Positions 54,517 to 63,836 of a stretch of DNA of 64,000 nt are shown piece by piece. The notes under the pieces are model-generated. The model was not told the origin of the DNA, did not search any database, and saw nothing but the letters and a program-made list of their open reading frames with translations. Made by a program: the position numbers and the translations under genes. Source of the stretch: Aquipluma nitroreducens (lineage in GTDB: Bacteria; Bacteroidota; Bacteroidia; Bacteroidales; Prolixibacteraceae); assembly GCF_009689585.1 (NCBI RefSeq), contig NZ_AP018694.1:2123001-2187000 (forward strand). Reading direction: 5' to 3'. How positions within the stretch are numbered: the stretch's first letter is position 1; every line of letters starts with the position of its first letter.

Positions 54517-57500
54517 TATTTCAACGAACTATATCTGTCGAGATAGCTGGTAAACGAACTAGCCACTTCCTTCCCAAGTTCAGGCTGATCGCCTCTGTTG
54601 CAAACATTTCCCATTTCCCTCATGAAATACAGAATCCGCTGAATTTCTTCATCAACCGAAGCTCTCATAGGTTTGCTCATTTTAAAGAAATAGTCAAGCT
54701 GTTCTTTATAATCAGTCATGATTGTGTTGATGATTTCCTTTCCCTTTTCAGGCTTTCCGGCCTTGAAATAAGTTTCGGCCATCATCATGGAGAAATAATT
54801 ATACGGTACGATTTTATGCGGGATCAGTTCAATACCGCGATCGAGAACCTGAGCAGCTTTTTCATTCTGTCCATCTGCAACAAGCGTTTCGGCCAATCGG
54901 TTAAACGTATTCCGGATATTCATCATCATCCTAGCGTTATTCTCGTCGATGTAAACTTTCGGATCGTTCATGTTTCCCCATTTGAATTTATCCATCACAT
55001 TGGCGTACATCAGTCTCTCATTCACTTTGCCTACGTTAATACCACCTTCCGTTTCAGTTGTTTTAATTGGCACCAATCGATATGCAAGTCCTTCGAGCTG
55101 GAAATAATCCTGAAGATTCATGTATTTATCGCGACCAACTGTAATTGCAAAATAGATCGGACGCTCCCAATTGTTATTGGCAATCATATCAAGAACCATC
55201 AGTTCGTCTTTGGTAATGTAATGTTTGCTACTGAGGTCAATCTTTAGCGTGTCCACGATTTTGTCGTAATCTTCAGGCTCAACTACTTTATTCCGTATTA
55301 CAGCAGCTTTATCAACCACCATGAATAACTTTTTAGACGGAATGTAAGCAGCATTGTCTGCTTGTTCAAGTTTAGTTCGTGGATTTTCGTCTTTCACAAA
55401 ATCAAGCGCCTGTTTCAATTCAACCGAACCTTTCAAACGTGGATCTTCCATCAGGTAAACCACGTCGCGTTTGCCTTGCACATACTGATCGTGATTAAAC
55501 GAGATAGGCAGTGGAGCAGATTCGTAAGCTTTACTTTTCATCTGATCGACATACCAGTCGGTCTGGAAATAGCTCAAGTTACAAACCCTGACATCTTTAC
55601 GCACGCCTTCCACTTCCTGATTGTACCACAGAGGGAAAGTATCGTTATCGCCATTGGTGAAAATCACCGCATTTGGCGCGCAAGTATTCAGATAATTAGC
55701 TCCGAAATCGCGACAGGTATAGCGGTTCGACCGGTCGTGGTCGTCCCAGTTTTGAGCGCCCATAATTACCGGCACCAACAGAAGTGACAATCCACCGGCA
55801 ACGCCAGCGCTGGTTGTATCCGGAAGATATTTTTTAAGCGCTTCATAAAGTCCCAAAACGCCAATTCCAATCCAAATGGCGAACGCATAGAACGATCCGG
55901 CGTAAGCATAGTCGCGTTCACGTGGTTGTAAAGGCGACTGGTTCAGATAAACAACAATTGCTAATCCGGTCATTAAGAACAGAAGAAAAACTGTCCATAA
56001 ATCTTTTTTTCCTTCAATGCCACGGTTATACATGAAAACAATACCTATAATTCCAAGAATGAAAGGCAACATGTAATATTTATTCCGCGCTTTATTATTC
56101 TTAAACTCCTGTGGAAGTGTGCTTTGATCCCCTAAACGTATCGAATCGAGGAAATTAATCCCAGTAATCCAGTTTCCGTTGGTAATTTCGCCATTACTCT
56201 GAATGTCGCTCTGCCGTCCTGAAAAGTTCCACATGAAATATCGGAAATACATGTGGGCAATCTGGTACCTGAAGAAGAACGTAAGGTTTTCGCCAAAAGT
56301 TGGCAGCTCAATGGTCTTAGCCTGACCATCTTCGTCGGTAATCGAAACCCGGCGTCCTTTTATGTTAGCCCATTGCTTATATGCCTCAATATGCTCGCTT
56401 TCGCGACTGTACATGCGAGGAAAGATGGTACATAAATTCGAATCAAAAACTGGTTTCTGGCGCATATCTGCAACTACATACTTCCCGTTTTTCTGAATAT
56501 AGTAAGGTTTGTCGTCGACATATTTATCCAAAGGTGTATTGTAGTACTGACCGTACACCAACGGGCGGTCGCCATATTGTTCGCGATTCAGGTAACCCAG
56601 TAAGGCAAATACATTGTCCGGACTGTTTTGATCCATCGGAGGATTTGCCGCCGAACGAATGACGATCATAGCAAATGAAGAATAGCCAATCAGAATTACT
56701 ACAACACTGATCAAAACTGTATTCCAGAGAATTAATTTCTTACGAATGGTATAGATTATTCCAAATACAAGTGCCCCAATAAGCGCTAAGGCATAAATAA
56801 TTACACCGGTATTAAATGGAAGTCCAATGCCATTTACAAATAGCAATTCGAACCAGGTAGCAATCGTAATAACTCCCGGAATAATACCATACATCACAAC
56901 ACCCAAAATCAATAAAGAAACGGCTAAACTGATCAGAATTCCGTTGCGGGTAACTTTATATTTCCTGAAATAATAAACAAAAACAATAGCTGGAATTGCC
57001 AAAAGGTTCAAAAGGTGAACACCAATCGAAAGTCCCATCAGGTAAGCAATCAAGATGATCCACCGGTTAGCGCGAGGCTCATCGGCCTCATTTTCCCATT
57101 TCAGGATAGCCCAAAATACGAGAGCTGTAAACAGCGACGACGATGCGTAAACTTCGCCTTCAACCGCCGAAAACCAGAATGTATCGGAAAAAGTATAAGC
57201 TAATGCTCCAACAACTCCAGCACCAAGAATAGCAACGGTTTGACCTAATGTATATTCACCATCAGCTTTTATTAATTTTTTAGCCAGATGCGTAATTGTC
57301 CAGAAAAGAAAAAGAATAGTGAAAGCGCTGGCCAGTGCCGACATCGCATTTACCATGATTGCAACGTGCGAAGGGTTACTTGCAAAAAGGTTGAAAAATC
57401 GTCCCATGATCATAAAGAACGGCGCGCCCGGTGGGTGACCAACTTCTAATTTATACGAAGTGGTTATAAACTCACCGCAATCCCAAAAGCTGGCGGTTGG

Positions 57501-57584
57501 TTCAATAGTCAGCAAATAGGTTACTGCAGCCACCAGGAAAGTGAGCCAGCCAACGATAATATTCAGTTGCTTAAAGTTTTTCAT
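54516..57584 (-). CDS. DUF2723 multi-pass membrane protein (GT117-type)
   Basis: 1022 residues from the ATG at 57584; a GTG at 57602 would add six. The N-terminal half has about 12 membrane helices and the marker TIEPTASFWDCGEFITTSYK followed by LEVGHPPGAPFF, as in the DUF2723/GT117 protein O-glycosyltransferase-like family. A soluble domain follows (VIFTNGDNDTFPLWYNQEVE), and the C-terminus is TPR-like (GQNEKAAQVLDRGIELIPHK). It probably transfers lipid-linked sugars to envelope proteins in the periplasm. Coupled to the deacetylase gene. Confidence 0.92.
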   Translation of the reverse strand: MKNFKQLNIIVGWLTFLVAAVTYLLTIEPTASFWDCGEFITTSYKLEVGHPPGAPFFMIMGRFFNLFASNPSHVAIMVNAMSALASAFTILFLFWTITHLAKKLIKADGEYTLGQTVAILGAGVVGALAYTFSDTFWFSAVEGEVYASSSLFTALVFWAILKWENEADEPRANRWIILIAYLMGLSIGVHLLNLLAIPAIVFVYYFRKYKVTRNGILISLAVSLLILGVVMYGIIPGVITIATWFELLFVNGIGLPFNTGVIIYALALIGALVFGIIYTIRKKLILWNTVLISVVVILIGYSSFAMIVIRSAANPPMDQNSPDNVFALLGYLNREQYGDRPLVYGQYYNTPLDKYVDDKPYYIQKNGKYVVADMRQKPVFDSNLCTIFPRMYSRESEHIEAYKQWANIKGRRVSITDEDGQAKTIELPTFGENLTFFFRYQIAHMYFRYFMWNFSGRQSDIQSNGEITNGNWITGINFLDSIRLGDQSTLPQEFKNNKARNKYYMLPFILGIIGIVFMYNRGIEGKKDLWTVFLLFLMTGLAIVVYLNQSPLQPRERDYAYAGSFYAFAIWIGIGVLGLYEALKKYLPDTTSAGVAGGLSLLLVPVIMGAQNWDDHDRSNRYTCRDFGANYLNTCAPNAVIFTNGDNDTFPLWYNQEVEGVRKDVRVCNLSYFQTDWYVDQMKSKAYESAPLPISFNHDQYVQGKRDVVYLMEDPRLKGSVELKQALDFVKDENPRTKLEQADNAAYIPSKKLFMVVDKAAVIRNKVVEPEDYDKIVDTLKIDLSSKHYITKDELMVLDMIANNNWERPIYFAITVGRDKYMNLQDYFQLEGLAYRLVPIKTTETEGGINVGKVNERLMYANVMDKFKWGNMNDPKVYIDENNARMMMNIRNTFNRLAETLVADGQNEKAAQVLDRGIELIPHKIVPYNYFSMMMAETYFKAGKPEKGKEIINTIMTDYKEQLDYFFKMSKPMRASVDEEIQRILYFMREMGNVCNRGDQPELGKEVASSFTSYLDRYSSLK

Positions 57585-57806
57585 CTGCTTATTTTTTACC
57601 ACATTGGCACTAAGAACTCATCGTTTTTTTGTTATTAATTCCTTTTTCAATGCGTTCTATGTGCCAAGGTAGTTTTCATTTACGTTTTGAGCATATTTTA
57701 ACGGCTGCGAAGTTAGCACATTCTTTCAAAATCAGGATAAAAGGAATTTGAATTTCTGAACATTGAGAAGTGCTATTAGCATAAATTAACAGTAAAACGC
57801 ACATTA

Positions 57807-57870
57807 CTCCCTTCGATACGCTTCGCTACTCAGGGAGCGGCTCTTTTAACTTCTGTCTCCGGACTCCGGT
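57807..57870 (-). terminator. Hairpins downstream of metF
   Basis: CTCCCT (57807-57812) pairs with AGGGAG (57832-57837), and a second small palindrome CCGGACTCCGG lies at 57860-57870, just past the metF stop. They separate metF from the DUF2723 gene. The gap 57585-57875 shows no other feature. Confidence 0.5.
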
Positions 57871-57875
57871 CTTTT

Positions 57876-58829
57876 TTAAAACACTGACTCAACAATCTTG
57901 CGGGTATTATCCGAAACCCCGTAGGTATAAATGTGTAAGCTTGGCGCCTGATGGGCTACCAAATCCTTCGACTGCAAAATAGCCCATTCGGTACCAACAA
58001 CTTTGGCATCGTCATCGGTTTTGCATTTACCTAATTCAACAGCCAAATCCTGGGGAATATCGATACTGAAAAGTTTTGGCAAAACAGTCAATTGGTTTTT
58101 CAGATTGATCGGTTTGATTCCAGGAATAATCGGAACCGTAATTCCAATGGCTCTGCATTTATCTACAAAATCGTAATATTTCTGGTTGTCGAAAAACATC
58201 TGTGTCACAATGTAATCAGCTCCTGCATCTACTTTTTGTTTCAGGTATTGAAGATCGGTTTCAGCATTTGGAGCCTCAAAGTGTTTCTCCGGATAACCAG
58301 CCACCCCGATGCAGAAATCCATGGGAGCTGTATTTTTAAGATCCGCTTCCAAATACTTGCCGCTACGTAAATTCACGATCTGTTCAACCAACTGGTTGGC
58401 ATTCGAATGTCCGTTCGGATCGGGCCTGAAAACATGTTCGCCTTTATTACCGTCACCGCGCAATGCAAGCACGTTCTTGATACCCATAAAATTCAGGTCA
58501 ATCAGAACATGTTCAGTTTCGCTTTTCGAAAAACCGCCACACAAAATATGTGGAATCACCGGAATTCCATATTTATATTGAATGCTGGCGGCAATAGCCA
58601 CAGTTCCAGGACGTTTGCGAACTGTTCGTTTTTCAATGCGGCCATCGGGCATCTCGATGTACATCATTTCATCGCGGTGCGTGGTAATGTTGATGTACTT
58701 CGGGTCGAAATCGACCAGTGTTTCTACTGTTTTGTATATTTTACTGGCATCGTTTCCCTTGAGCGGGGGTAGAAGTTCAAACGAAAAAACAGTTTTATCG
58801 CTTTGATTAATAATGTCAATAACTTTCAT
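57876..58829 (-). CDS. metF: Methylenetetrahydrofolate reductase
   Basis: Reduces 5,10-methylene-THF to 5-methyl-THF with NADH and FAD, supplying methyl groups for methionine. 317 residues, TIM barrel: FSFELLPPLKG (active-site Glu), NITTHRDE, NVLALRGDGNKGEHVF (FAD-binding Asp), ADYIVTQMFFDNQKYYDFVD and VPIIPGIKPI. Length is normal. A small membrane-protein gene lies 58 bases upstream in the same direction and may share the transcript. No SAM riboswitch is evident. Confidence 0.95.
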   Translation of the reverse strand: MKVIDIINQSDKTVFSFELLPPLKGNDASKIYKTVETLVDFDPKYINITTHRDEMMYIEMPDGRIEKRTVRKRPGTVAIAASIQYKYGIPVIPHILCGGFSKSETEHVLIDLNFMGIKNVLALRGDGNKGEHVFRPDPNGHSNANQLVEQIVNLRSGKYLEADLKNTAPMDFCIGVAGYPEKHFEAPNAETDLQYLKQKVDAGADYIVTQMFFDNQKYYDFVDKCRAIGITVPIIPGIKPINLKNQLTVLPKLFSIDIPQDLAVELGKCKTDDDAKVVGTEWAILQSKDLVAHQAPSLHIYTYGVSDNTRKIVESVF

Positions 58830-58887
58830 CTCTGGGTTATTTTAACGGTTCAAAAGATTAGCTGACAACCAATCCTTCAACGAAATA

Positions 58888-59046
58888 TCATTTAAAAATG
58901 TTCTCAATTTCCTTTTGAGTCTTATTCATTTCTCGCTTCAGTTGAGTTTCAACCGAATTGTTGAAATGAAAAATCATATCGGCTACAAACATAACAACCA
59001 AACCCAAAACGAACGAAACCAAAGCTGTTTTTGTTGAATTTTTCAT
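58888..59046 (-). CDS. Small single-helix membrane protein (52 aa)
   Basis: ATG at 59046, stop TGA at 58888-58890. One membrane helix (TALVSFVLGLVVMFVADMIF, about residues 7-26) followed by a charged amphipathic tail (ETQLKREMNKTQKEIENIFK). Below the usual ORF cut-off but with a clean start, helix and tail. Upstream of metF in the same direction. Function unknown. Confidence 0.6.
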   Translation of the reverse strand: MKNSTKTALVSFVLGLVVMFVADMIFHFNNSVETQLKREMNKTQKEIENIFK

Positions 59047-59386
59047 GGATATTAATTTTTAGATCACATAGTTTGCGAAGTTGCGGTATTTATCGGTCTT
59101 CAAAATTTACATCTCGAACCATAAGTTTTGGAAAAACTGCGATCAAATCAAGCTATTAATATCTGTTGGGTGCATTTTATTGCCATGCAAGAACTGTGTT
59201 TAATACCTATATTTACTTCGTTATTACTTCCAAATCCCAATAAAAAAAATGATTTTTGCTTTTTTACTTATCAAAATTCCCCATTTGAATATTGAATAAG
59301 CAAAGGAGAGGTCAAAAAGCCAATAGTTAATGAGTATTTAAGGGCACTTTGGTGTATTAACGCATAAATCAGTACATCGTTCGCGT
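59047..59386. other. Intergenic stretch before the GH43 operon
   Basis: 340 AT-rich bases between the small membrane-protein gene (leftward) and the GH43 operon (rightward). It must hold both promoters, but I find no full TAnnTTTG on either strand; TACTTCG-like sequence near 59213 is the closest. No ORF or strong hairpin seen. Confidence 0.4.
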
Positions 59387-60355
59387 ATGAAATACTTATT
59401 TGTTACATCCATATGGCTCCTTTTGTCATGTATAAGCCTTCACTCAATTCGTGCCAATGAACCAGAGTCAAAACCAATCGTTTCGAAAGTACCGTTTGGC
59501 GATCCGTTCATCATGCTCTGGCAGGGAAAATATTATGCCTACGGAACACTTTCTCCCGATGGGATTGCCGTATATGTTTCCGATGATTTGACCACATGGA
59601 CTGCTCCTGAAGGCATTTCAAAAGGCTTGGCACTGAACAAATCTGACGTTTGGGCCGATCGCTGGTTTTGGGCTCCCGAAGTGTATGCTGTAAACGGAAA
59701 GTTTTACATGTACTATTCGGCTGACGAGCACATTTGCGTTGCTACCAGCGATTCGCCGCTGGGTCCTTTCCGTCAGGAAATTAAAAAGCCAATGCTTGAA
59801 ACCGAAAAATCAATCGACAATTCACTTTTCATCGATGACGACGGAACGCCTTATCTCTTTTTCGTTCGGTTTAACGATGGCAATAATGTTTGGATGGTTC
59901 AACTCGAAAAAAATCTGATTGACCTGAAGCCGGAAACCCTTCGTCATTGCATCCATGTTTCCCAACCCTGGGAGGAAATATGGCCGCGTGTAAATGAAGG
60001 TCCGTTTGTCATTAAACAAAACGGCGTTTACTTCATGACTTATTCGGCCAACAGTTACGAAAGCCCTTTCTATGGAATTGGGGTCGCAACTGCCACCAAC
60101 ATCCACGGCCCATGGATTAAATCTGAAACTAACCCGGCGCTTCAGAAACCGGGCGATCTGGTAGGTATTGGACACAACGCATTATTTACCGGTAAAGACG
60201 GAAAGCTGCGAATCGTATTTCATGCCCACAACAGTACCACCAAAATTCATCCTCGAAACATGTATATTAGCACCGTAAGATTCGAAACTAAAGACGGAAA
60301 AGAAAAAATGGTAATCGATAAAAACTACCTGACCCCAACCTTGAAAAAACAATGA
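59387..60355 (+). CDS. Glycoside hydrolase family 43 protein (first)
   Basis: 322 residues. N-terminal export signal (IWLLLSCISLHSIRANEP; LLSC could be a lipobox, or cleavage follows IRA). Five-bladed propeller motifs: VPFGDPFIMLWQGKYYAYGT with the general-base Asp, WFWAPEVYAVNGKFYMYYSA and the catalytic-type Glu in PRVNEGPFVIKQNGVYFMTY. Probably an exo-arabinofuranosidase or xylosidase. The stop overlaps the next start by 4 bases. Confidence 0.9.
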   Translation: MKYLFVTSIWLLLSCISLHSIRANEPESKPIVSKVPFGDPFIMLWQGKYYAYGTLSPDGIAVYVSDDLTTWTAPEGISKGLALNKSDVWADRWFWAPEVYAVNGKFYMYYSADEHICVATSDSPLGPFRQEIKKPMLETEKSIDNSLFIDDDGTPYLFFVRFNDGNNVWMVQLEKNLIDLKPETLRHCIHVSQPWEEIWPRVNEGPFVIKQNGVYFMTYSANSYESPFYGIGVATATNIHGPWIKSETNPALQKPGDLVGIGHNALFTGKDGKLRIVFHAHNSTTKIHPRNMYISTVRFETKDGKEKMVIDKNYLTPTLKKQ

Positions 60356-61410
60356 AAAAACTAAAAACTCTGATCTTTGCAATGCTGGCATTCGTTTCAT
60401 TCGGAAGATGCAGCGCAAAAGAACCCGTGCAGGATATTAAAACAAAAAGAACCTTTACCAATCCGGTGTGGGATGGCGCCGATCCCTGGATGGTTAAACA
60501 AGGAGAAGATTACATTTATTGTTGGTCTTCCAACAATTCGATTAACGTTTCACGTTCGGCAAAAATGACCAAACGCGGCGAAGTGAAAAAAGTCTGGCAA
60601 GCACCTTCTACCGGCTGGAACCGCGCTTGTGTTTGGGCTCCTGAAATTCATTTCATACAAGGGCGCTGGTATGTGTATTATGCTGCCGGGGAATCGGGGC
60701 CACCATTTATTCACCAGCGAACTGGAGTGCTGCGCTCGGCCACCGACGATGTGTTCAGCGATTACGAAGACATGGGCGTTTTATACACCGGCGACAATCC
60801 GGCTGACCCAACTTCGAATGTGTGGGCGATTGATATGACCACGCTCGAACACAAAGGCAAACTTTACGCCATCTGGTCAGGATGGATCAAACAGGAAACC
60901 ACCGATGCCACCCAGCAACACCTGTACATTTGCGAAATGGAAAATCCGTGGACGATGAAAGGTAAACGCGTCAAGCTTTCGTCGCCAGTTGAAAGTTGGG
61001 AAACCGGTGGTCCATTGAATCTGAATGAAGGACCGGAAATTCTGAAAAATGGAGACAAAGTTTTTGTGATCTATTCGTGCCGCGAATCGTGGTTAGTTGA
61101 ATACCGCCAGGGAATGCTACAACTGATTAACCCGGATGGAAACCTGCTCGATCCGGCGAACTGGAAGAAATCAGGGCCGGTATTTCAGGGAAATTCGCAA
61201 GTCTATGGAGTGGGGCACTGCTCATTCGTGAAATCGCCCAACGATACCGAAAACTGGATCATTTACCACTCGAAAAAGAGCACCACTCCCGGATGGGAAC
61301 GTGATGTGCGCATCCAGCCTTTCACATGGAATGCCGACGGAACACCCAACTTTGGCGAGGCAATTCCTGCCGGAAAATCCATCAATCTGCCTTCAGGAGA
61401 AGTTGAATAA
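60352..61410 (+). CDS. Glycoside hydrolase family 43 protein (second)
   Basis: 352 residues. Export signal with a possible weak lipobox (FGRC). GH43 propeller: NPVWDGADPWMVKQGEDYIY (Asp base), WAPEIHFIQGRWYVYYAAGE and GPLNLNEGPEILKNGDKVFV (Glu acid), then WLVEYRQGMLQL. It differs from its neighbour enough to suggest a different linkage specificity. Translationally coupled to it. Confidence 0.9.
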   Translation: MKKLKTLIFAMLAFVSFGRCSAKEPVQDIKTKRTFTNPVWDGADPWMVKQGEDYIYCWSSNNSINVSRSAKMTKRGEVKKVWQAPSTGWNRACVWAPEIHFIQGRWYVYYAAGESGPPFIHQRTGVLRSATDDVFSDYEDMGVLYTGDNPADPTSNVWAIDMTTLEHKGKLYAIWSGWIKQETTDATQQHLYICEMENPWTMKGKRVKLSSPVESWETGGPLNLNEGPEILKNGDKVFVIYSCRESWLVEYRQGMLQLINPDGNLLDPANWKKSGPVFQGNSQVYGVGHCSFVKSPNDTENWIIYHSKKSTTPGWERDVRIQPFTWNADGTPNFGEAIPAGKSINLPSGEVE

Positions 61411-61449
61411 CAATCGAATACTCTAATTTGAACAAATAAAATTAAACCA

Positions 61450-62538
61450 ATGAAAAAACACCTATTTATCCTTGCCATGGCAAGTACACTACTTTTTGCG
61501 GCTTGCCAAAATGCGCCTAAAAAGGCTGAAAAAACCGAACCTGTTTCGACCCGTTGGAACGAAACACAGGCACAACAATGGAGCGCTGAAAACGGCTGGC
61601 TGCGTGGTAGTAATTTCAACCCAAGTACGGCCATTAACCAGCTGGAAACCTGGCAGGCCGAATCGTTCGACACCACAACCATCAACCGTGAACTCGGCTG
61701 GGCACAAGGCATTGGCATGAACGTGATGCGCGTTTACCTGCACCATGTGGCGTGGGAAGTCGACAAAGAAGGCTTCAAAAATCGCATGGGCACTTACCTG
61801 ACCATAGCTTCAAAACATGGCATCAAAACGGTCTTCTGTATTTTCGACGACTGCTGGAATCCAACGTATAAAGCTGGGAAACAACCTGAACCCAAAATCG
61901 GCGTTCACAATTCAGGTTGGGTGCGCGATCCGGGCGATTTGCTTTATACCGACACCACACTCATCAAAACACTTGAGGCATACGTGAAAGATATTTTGAC
62001 CACTTTCAAAGACGACAAACGTATTGCCATCTGGGATTTGTACAACGAACCCGGAAACTCTGGCTATGGCAACAAATCCCTTCCATTGCTGAAGAAAGTG
62101 TTTGAATGGGGTTGGGAAGTTCGTCCGTCGCAACCTTTATCTTCCGGAGTCTGGAGTTTAGCATTATCCGATCTGAACAAATTTCAGGTTGAAAATTCGG
62201 ACATCATCACATATCACAATTACGAAAGTCCTGAAAAACACCAGGCTGCCATTGATACCCTAAAAAAATACAACCGTCCGCTGGTTTGTACCGAATACAT
62301 GGCTCGTCGCAACAACAGTCTGTTCACCAACATTATGCCCATGCTGAAAGCCCAAAACATTGGTGCCATCAACTGGGGACTGGTTGCCGGAAAATCGAAT
62401 ACCAAATATGCCTGGGACGAACCCATTGCTGACGGATCGGAACCTAAACTTTGGTTCCACGAAATTTTTCATCCTGACGGAACTCCTTACAAACAAGAAG
62501 AAGTAGATTTGATCAAGAGTTTAACCCTGACAAAATAA
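61450..62538 (+). CDS. Clan GH-A glycosidase lipoprotein (GH5-like)
   Basis: 362 residues. Lipoprotein signal with LFAAC (Cys 19). TIM-barrel glycosidase: WLRGSNFNPSTAINQLETWQ, GIGMNVMRVYLHHVAWEVDK, acid/base Glu in IWDLYNEPGNSG, and the nucleophile Glu in RPLVCTEYMARRN. Such proteins are often annotated 1,4-beta-xylanase or cellulase-family; the real substrate is not clear. It lies in an operon with two GH43 enzymes and an aldose epimerase. Confidence 0.85.
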   Translation: MKKHLFILAMASTLLFAACQNAPKKAEKTEPVSTRWNETQAQQWSAENGWLRGSNFNPSTAINQLETWQAESFDTTTINRELGWAQGIGMNVMRVYLHHVAWEVDKEGFKNRMGTYLTIASKHGIKTVFCIFDDCWNPTYKAGKQPEPKIGVHNSGWVRDPGDLLYTDTTLIKTLEAYVKDILTTFKDDKRIAIWDLYNEPGNSGYGNKSLPLLKKVFEWGWEVRPSQPLSSGVWSLALSDLNKFQVENSDIITYHNYESPEKHQAAIDTLKKYNRPLVCTEYMARRNNSLFTNIMPMLKAQNIGAINWGLVAGKSNTKYAWDEPIADGSEPKLWFHEIFHPDGTPYKQEEVDLIKSLTLTK

Positions 62539-63695
62539 TGATGAATAGAATTACTCTATTTTCGATGGTCTTAGGTGCTGCAATTGCGTTTAGCAGTTGC
62601 TCGCCGAAGCCACAATCCAAAACCGAAAATTGCTTTACGCTAAAAGCTGAAGATTTTCAGAAAACCATTGATGGTAAAACCACCAATTTATACTTCCTGA
62701 AAAACGGAAATATTCAGGCGGCCATTACCAATTACGGAGGTCGCATTGTTGGCCTTTGTACTCCGGATAAGAACGGTAAAATGGGCGATGTTGTACTTGG
62801 ATTCAGTAGCATTGATGGATACCTGAAAGCCAAGGAAGTGTTTTATGGAGCTTTGATTGGCCGCGTTGGAAACCGCATTGCCAAAGGGAAGTTCACCCTC
62901 GACGGACAGGAATATACTTTGCCATGCAACAACGGTGTAAACCATTTGCACGGTGGTCTGGGCGGATTTCACAACGTAATCTGGGACGTAAAAGCAGCAA
63001 CAGATTCATCAATTGTTTTGACCTATTTATCGAAAGATGGCGAAATGGGTTATCCCGGGAATCTGAACGTGGAAGTTCAGTATTTGCTCGATTCGAAAAA
63101 TGAAATTGTAATGAGCTACAAAGCCACTACCGACAAAAGCACTCCGGTCAACCTCACCAACCACGCATTCTGGAATTTGGCTGGCGAAGGAAGCGGAACC
63201 ACCAACGACCAAATTCTGACCATTAATGCGGATGCCTATACGCCTGTTGATTCAACCCTGATTCCATTGGCCGGAAACGAACCTGTTGAAGGAACTCCTT
63301 TCGATTTCAGAGTAGGTAAAGCCATTGGCACCGATCTTGGACAAGTTGAAACCAATATTCAGTTGAAACATGGCCCGGGATACGACCACAATTTCGCACT
63401 AAATAAAACTGTTGCCGGAGAAATGTCGTTCGCAGCAACTGTTGTTGAACCGGTTAGCGGACGCAAAATGGAAATTTTCACCCTGGAACCAGCCTTGCAA
63501 TTTTATGGCGGAAACTTTATGGATGGGAGCGATACCGGAAAAAGTGGAAAAGCTTTTAAATACCGCGAAGCATTTGCTTTGGAGACACAGCATTTCCCTG
63601 ATTCTCCAAACAATACAAACTTTCCGTCCATTATCCTGAAACCGGGCGAAACATACCAAACACAAAGCATTTACCGCTTTAGCGTGGTGAAATAG
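62538..63695 (+). CDS. galM: Aldose 1-epimerase lipoprotein
   Basis: 385 residues, lipoprotein signal (IAFSSC). Mutarotase motifs: NYGGRIVGLCTPDKNGKMGD, GRVGNRIAKGKF, NNGVNHLHGGLGGFHN with catalytic-site His, VNLTNHAFWNLAGE, and EIFTLEPALQFYGGNFMDG with the catalytic Glu. It interconverts anomers of the sugars released by the upstream hydrolases, here on the envelope side. The start overlaps the preceding stop (TAATG). Confidence 0.94.
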   Translation: MMNRITLFSMVLGAAIAFSSCSPKPQSKTENCFTLKAEDFQKTIDGKTTNLYFLKNGNIQAAITNYGGRIVGLCTPDKNGKMGDVVLGFSSIDGYLKAKEVFYGALIGRVGNRIAKGKFTLDGQEYTLPCNNGVNHLHGGLGGFHNVIWDVKAATDSSIVLTYLSKDGEMGYPGNLNVEVQYLLDSKNEIVMSYKATTDKSTPVNLTNHAFWNLAGEGSGTTNDQILTINADAYTPVDSTLIPLAGNEPVEGTPFDFRVGKAIGTDLGQVETNIQLKHGPGYDHNFALNKTVAGEMSFAATVVEPVSGRKMEIFTLEPALQFYGGNFMDGSDTGKSGKAFKYREAFALETQHFPDSPNNTNFPSIILKPGETYQTQSIYRFSVVK

Positions 63696-63720
63696 TCTTA
63701 ATAAATGGAAATTTAGAGAG

Positions 63721-63752
63721 CGGGTGACTTTGAGTCACCCGATCACTCTTTT
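63721..63752 (+). terminator. Terminator of the GH43 operon
   Basis: CGGGTGACT (63721-63729) pairs with AGTCACCCG (63733-63741), and a run of five T starts at 63748. The core is nearly identical to the terminator at 14392-14424. Confidence 0.8.
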
Positions 63753-63804
63753 TAAAAGGTCAGCATGTGTTATTCGCGTGCTGACTTTTTCGTTTAAAAA
63801 GTTC

Positions 63805-63812
63805 TAAATTTG
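63805..63812 (+). promoter_or_regulatory. -7 promoter element for the DUF1905 gene
   Basis: TAAATTTG, a full TAnnTTTG match, 24 nt before the ATG at 63837. Confidence 0.5.
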
Positions 63813-63836
63813 GATACGTTTCTTAATTAATTGTCA

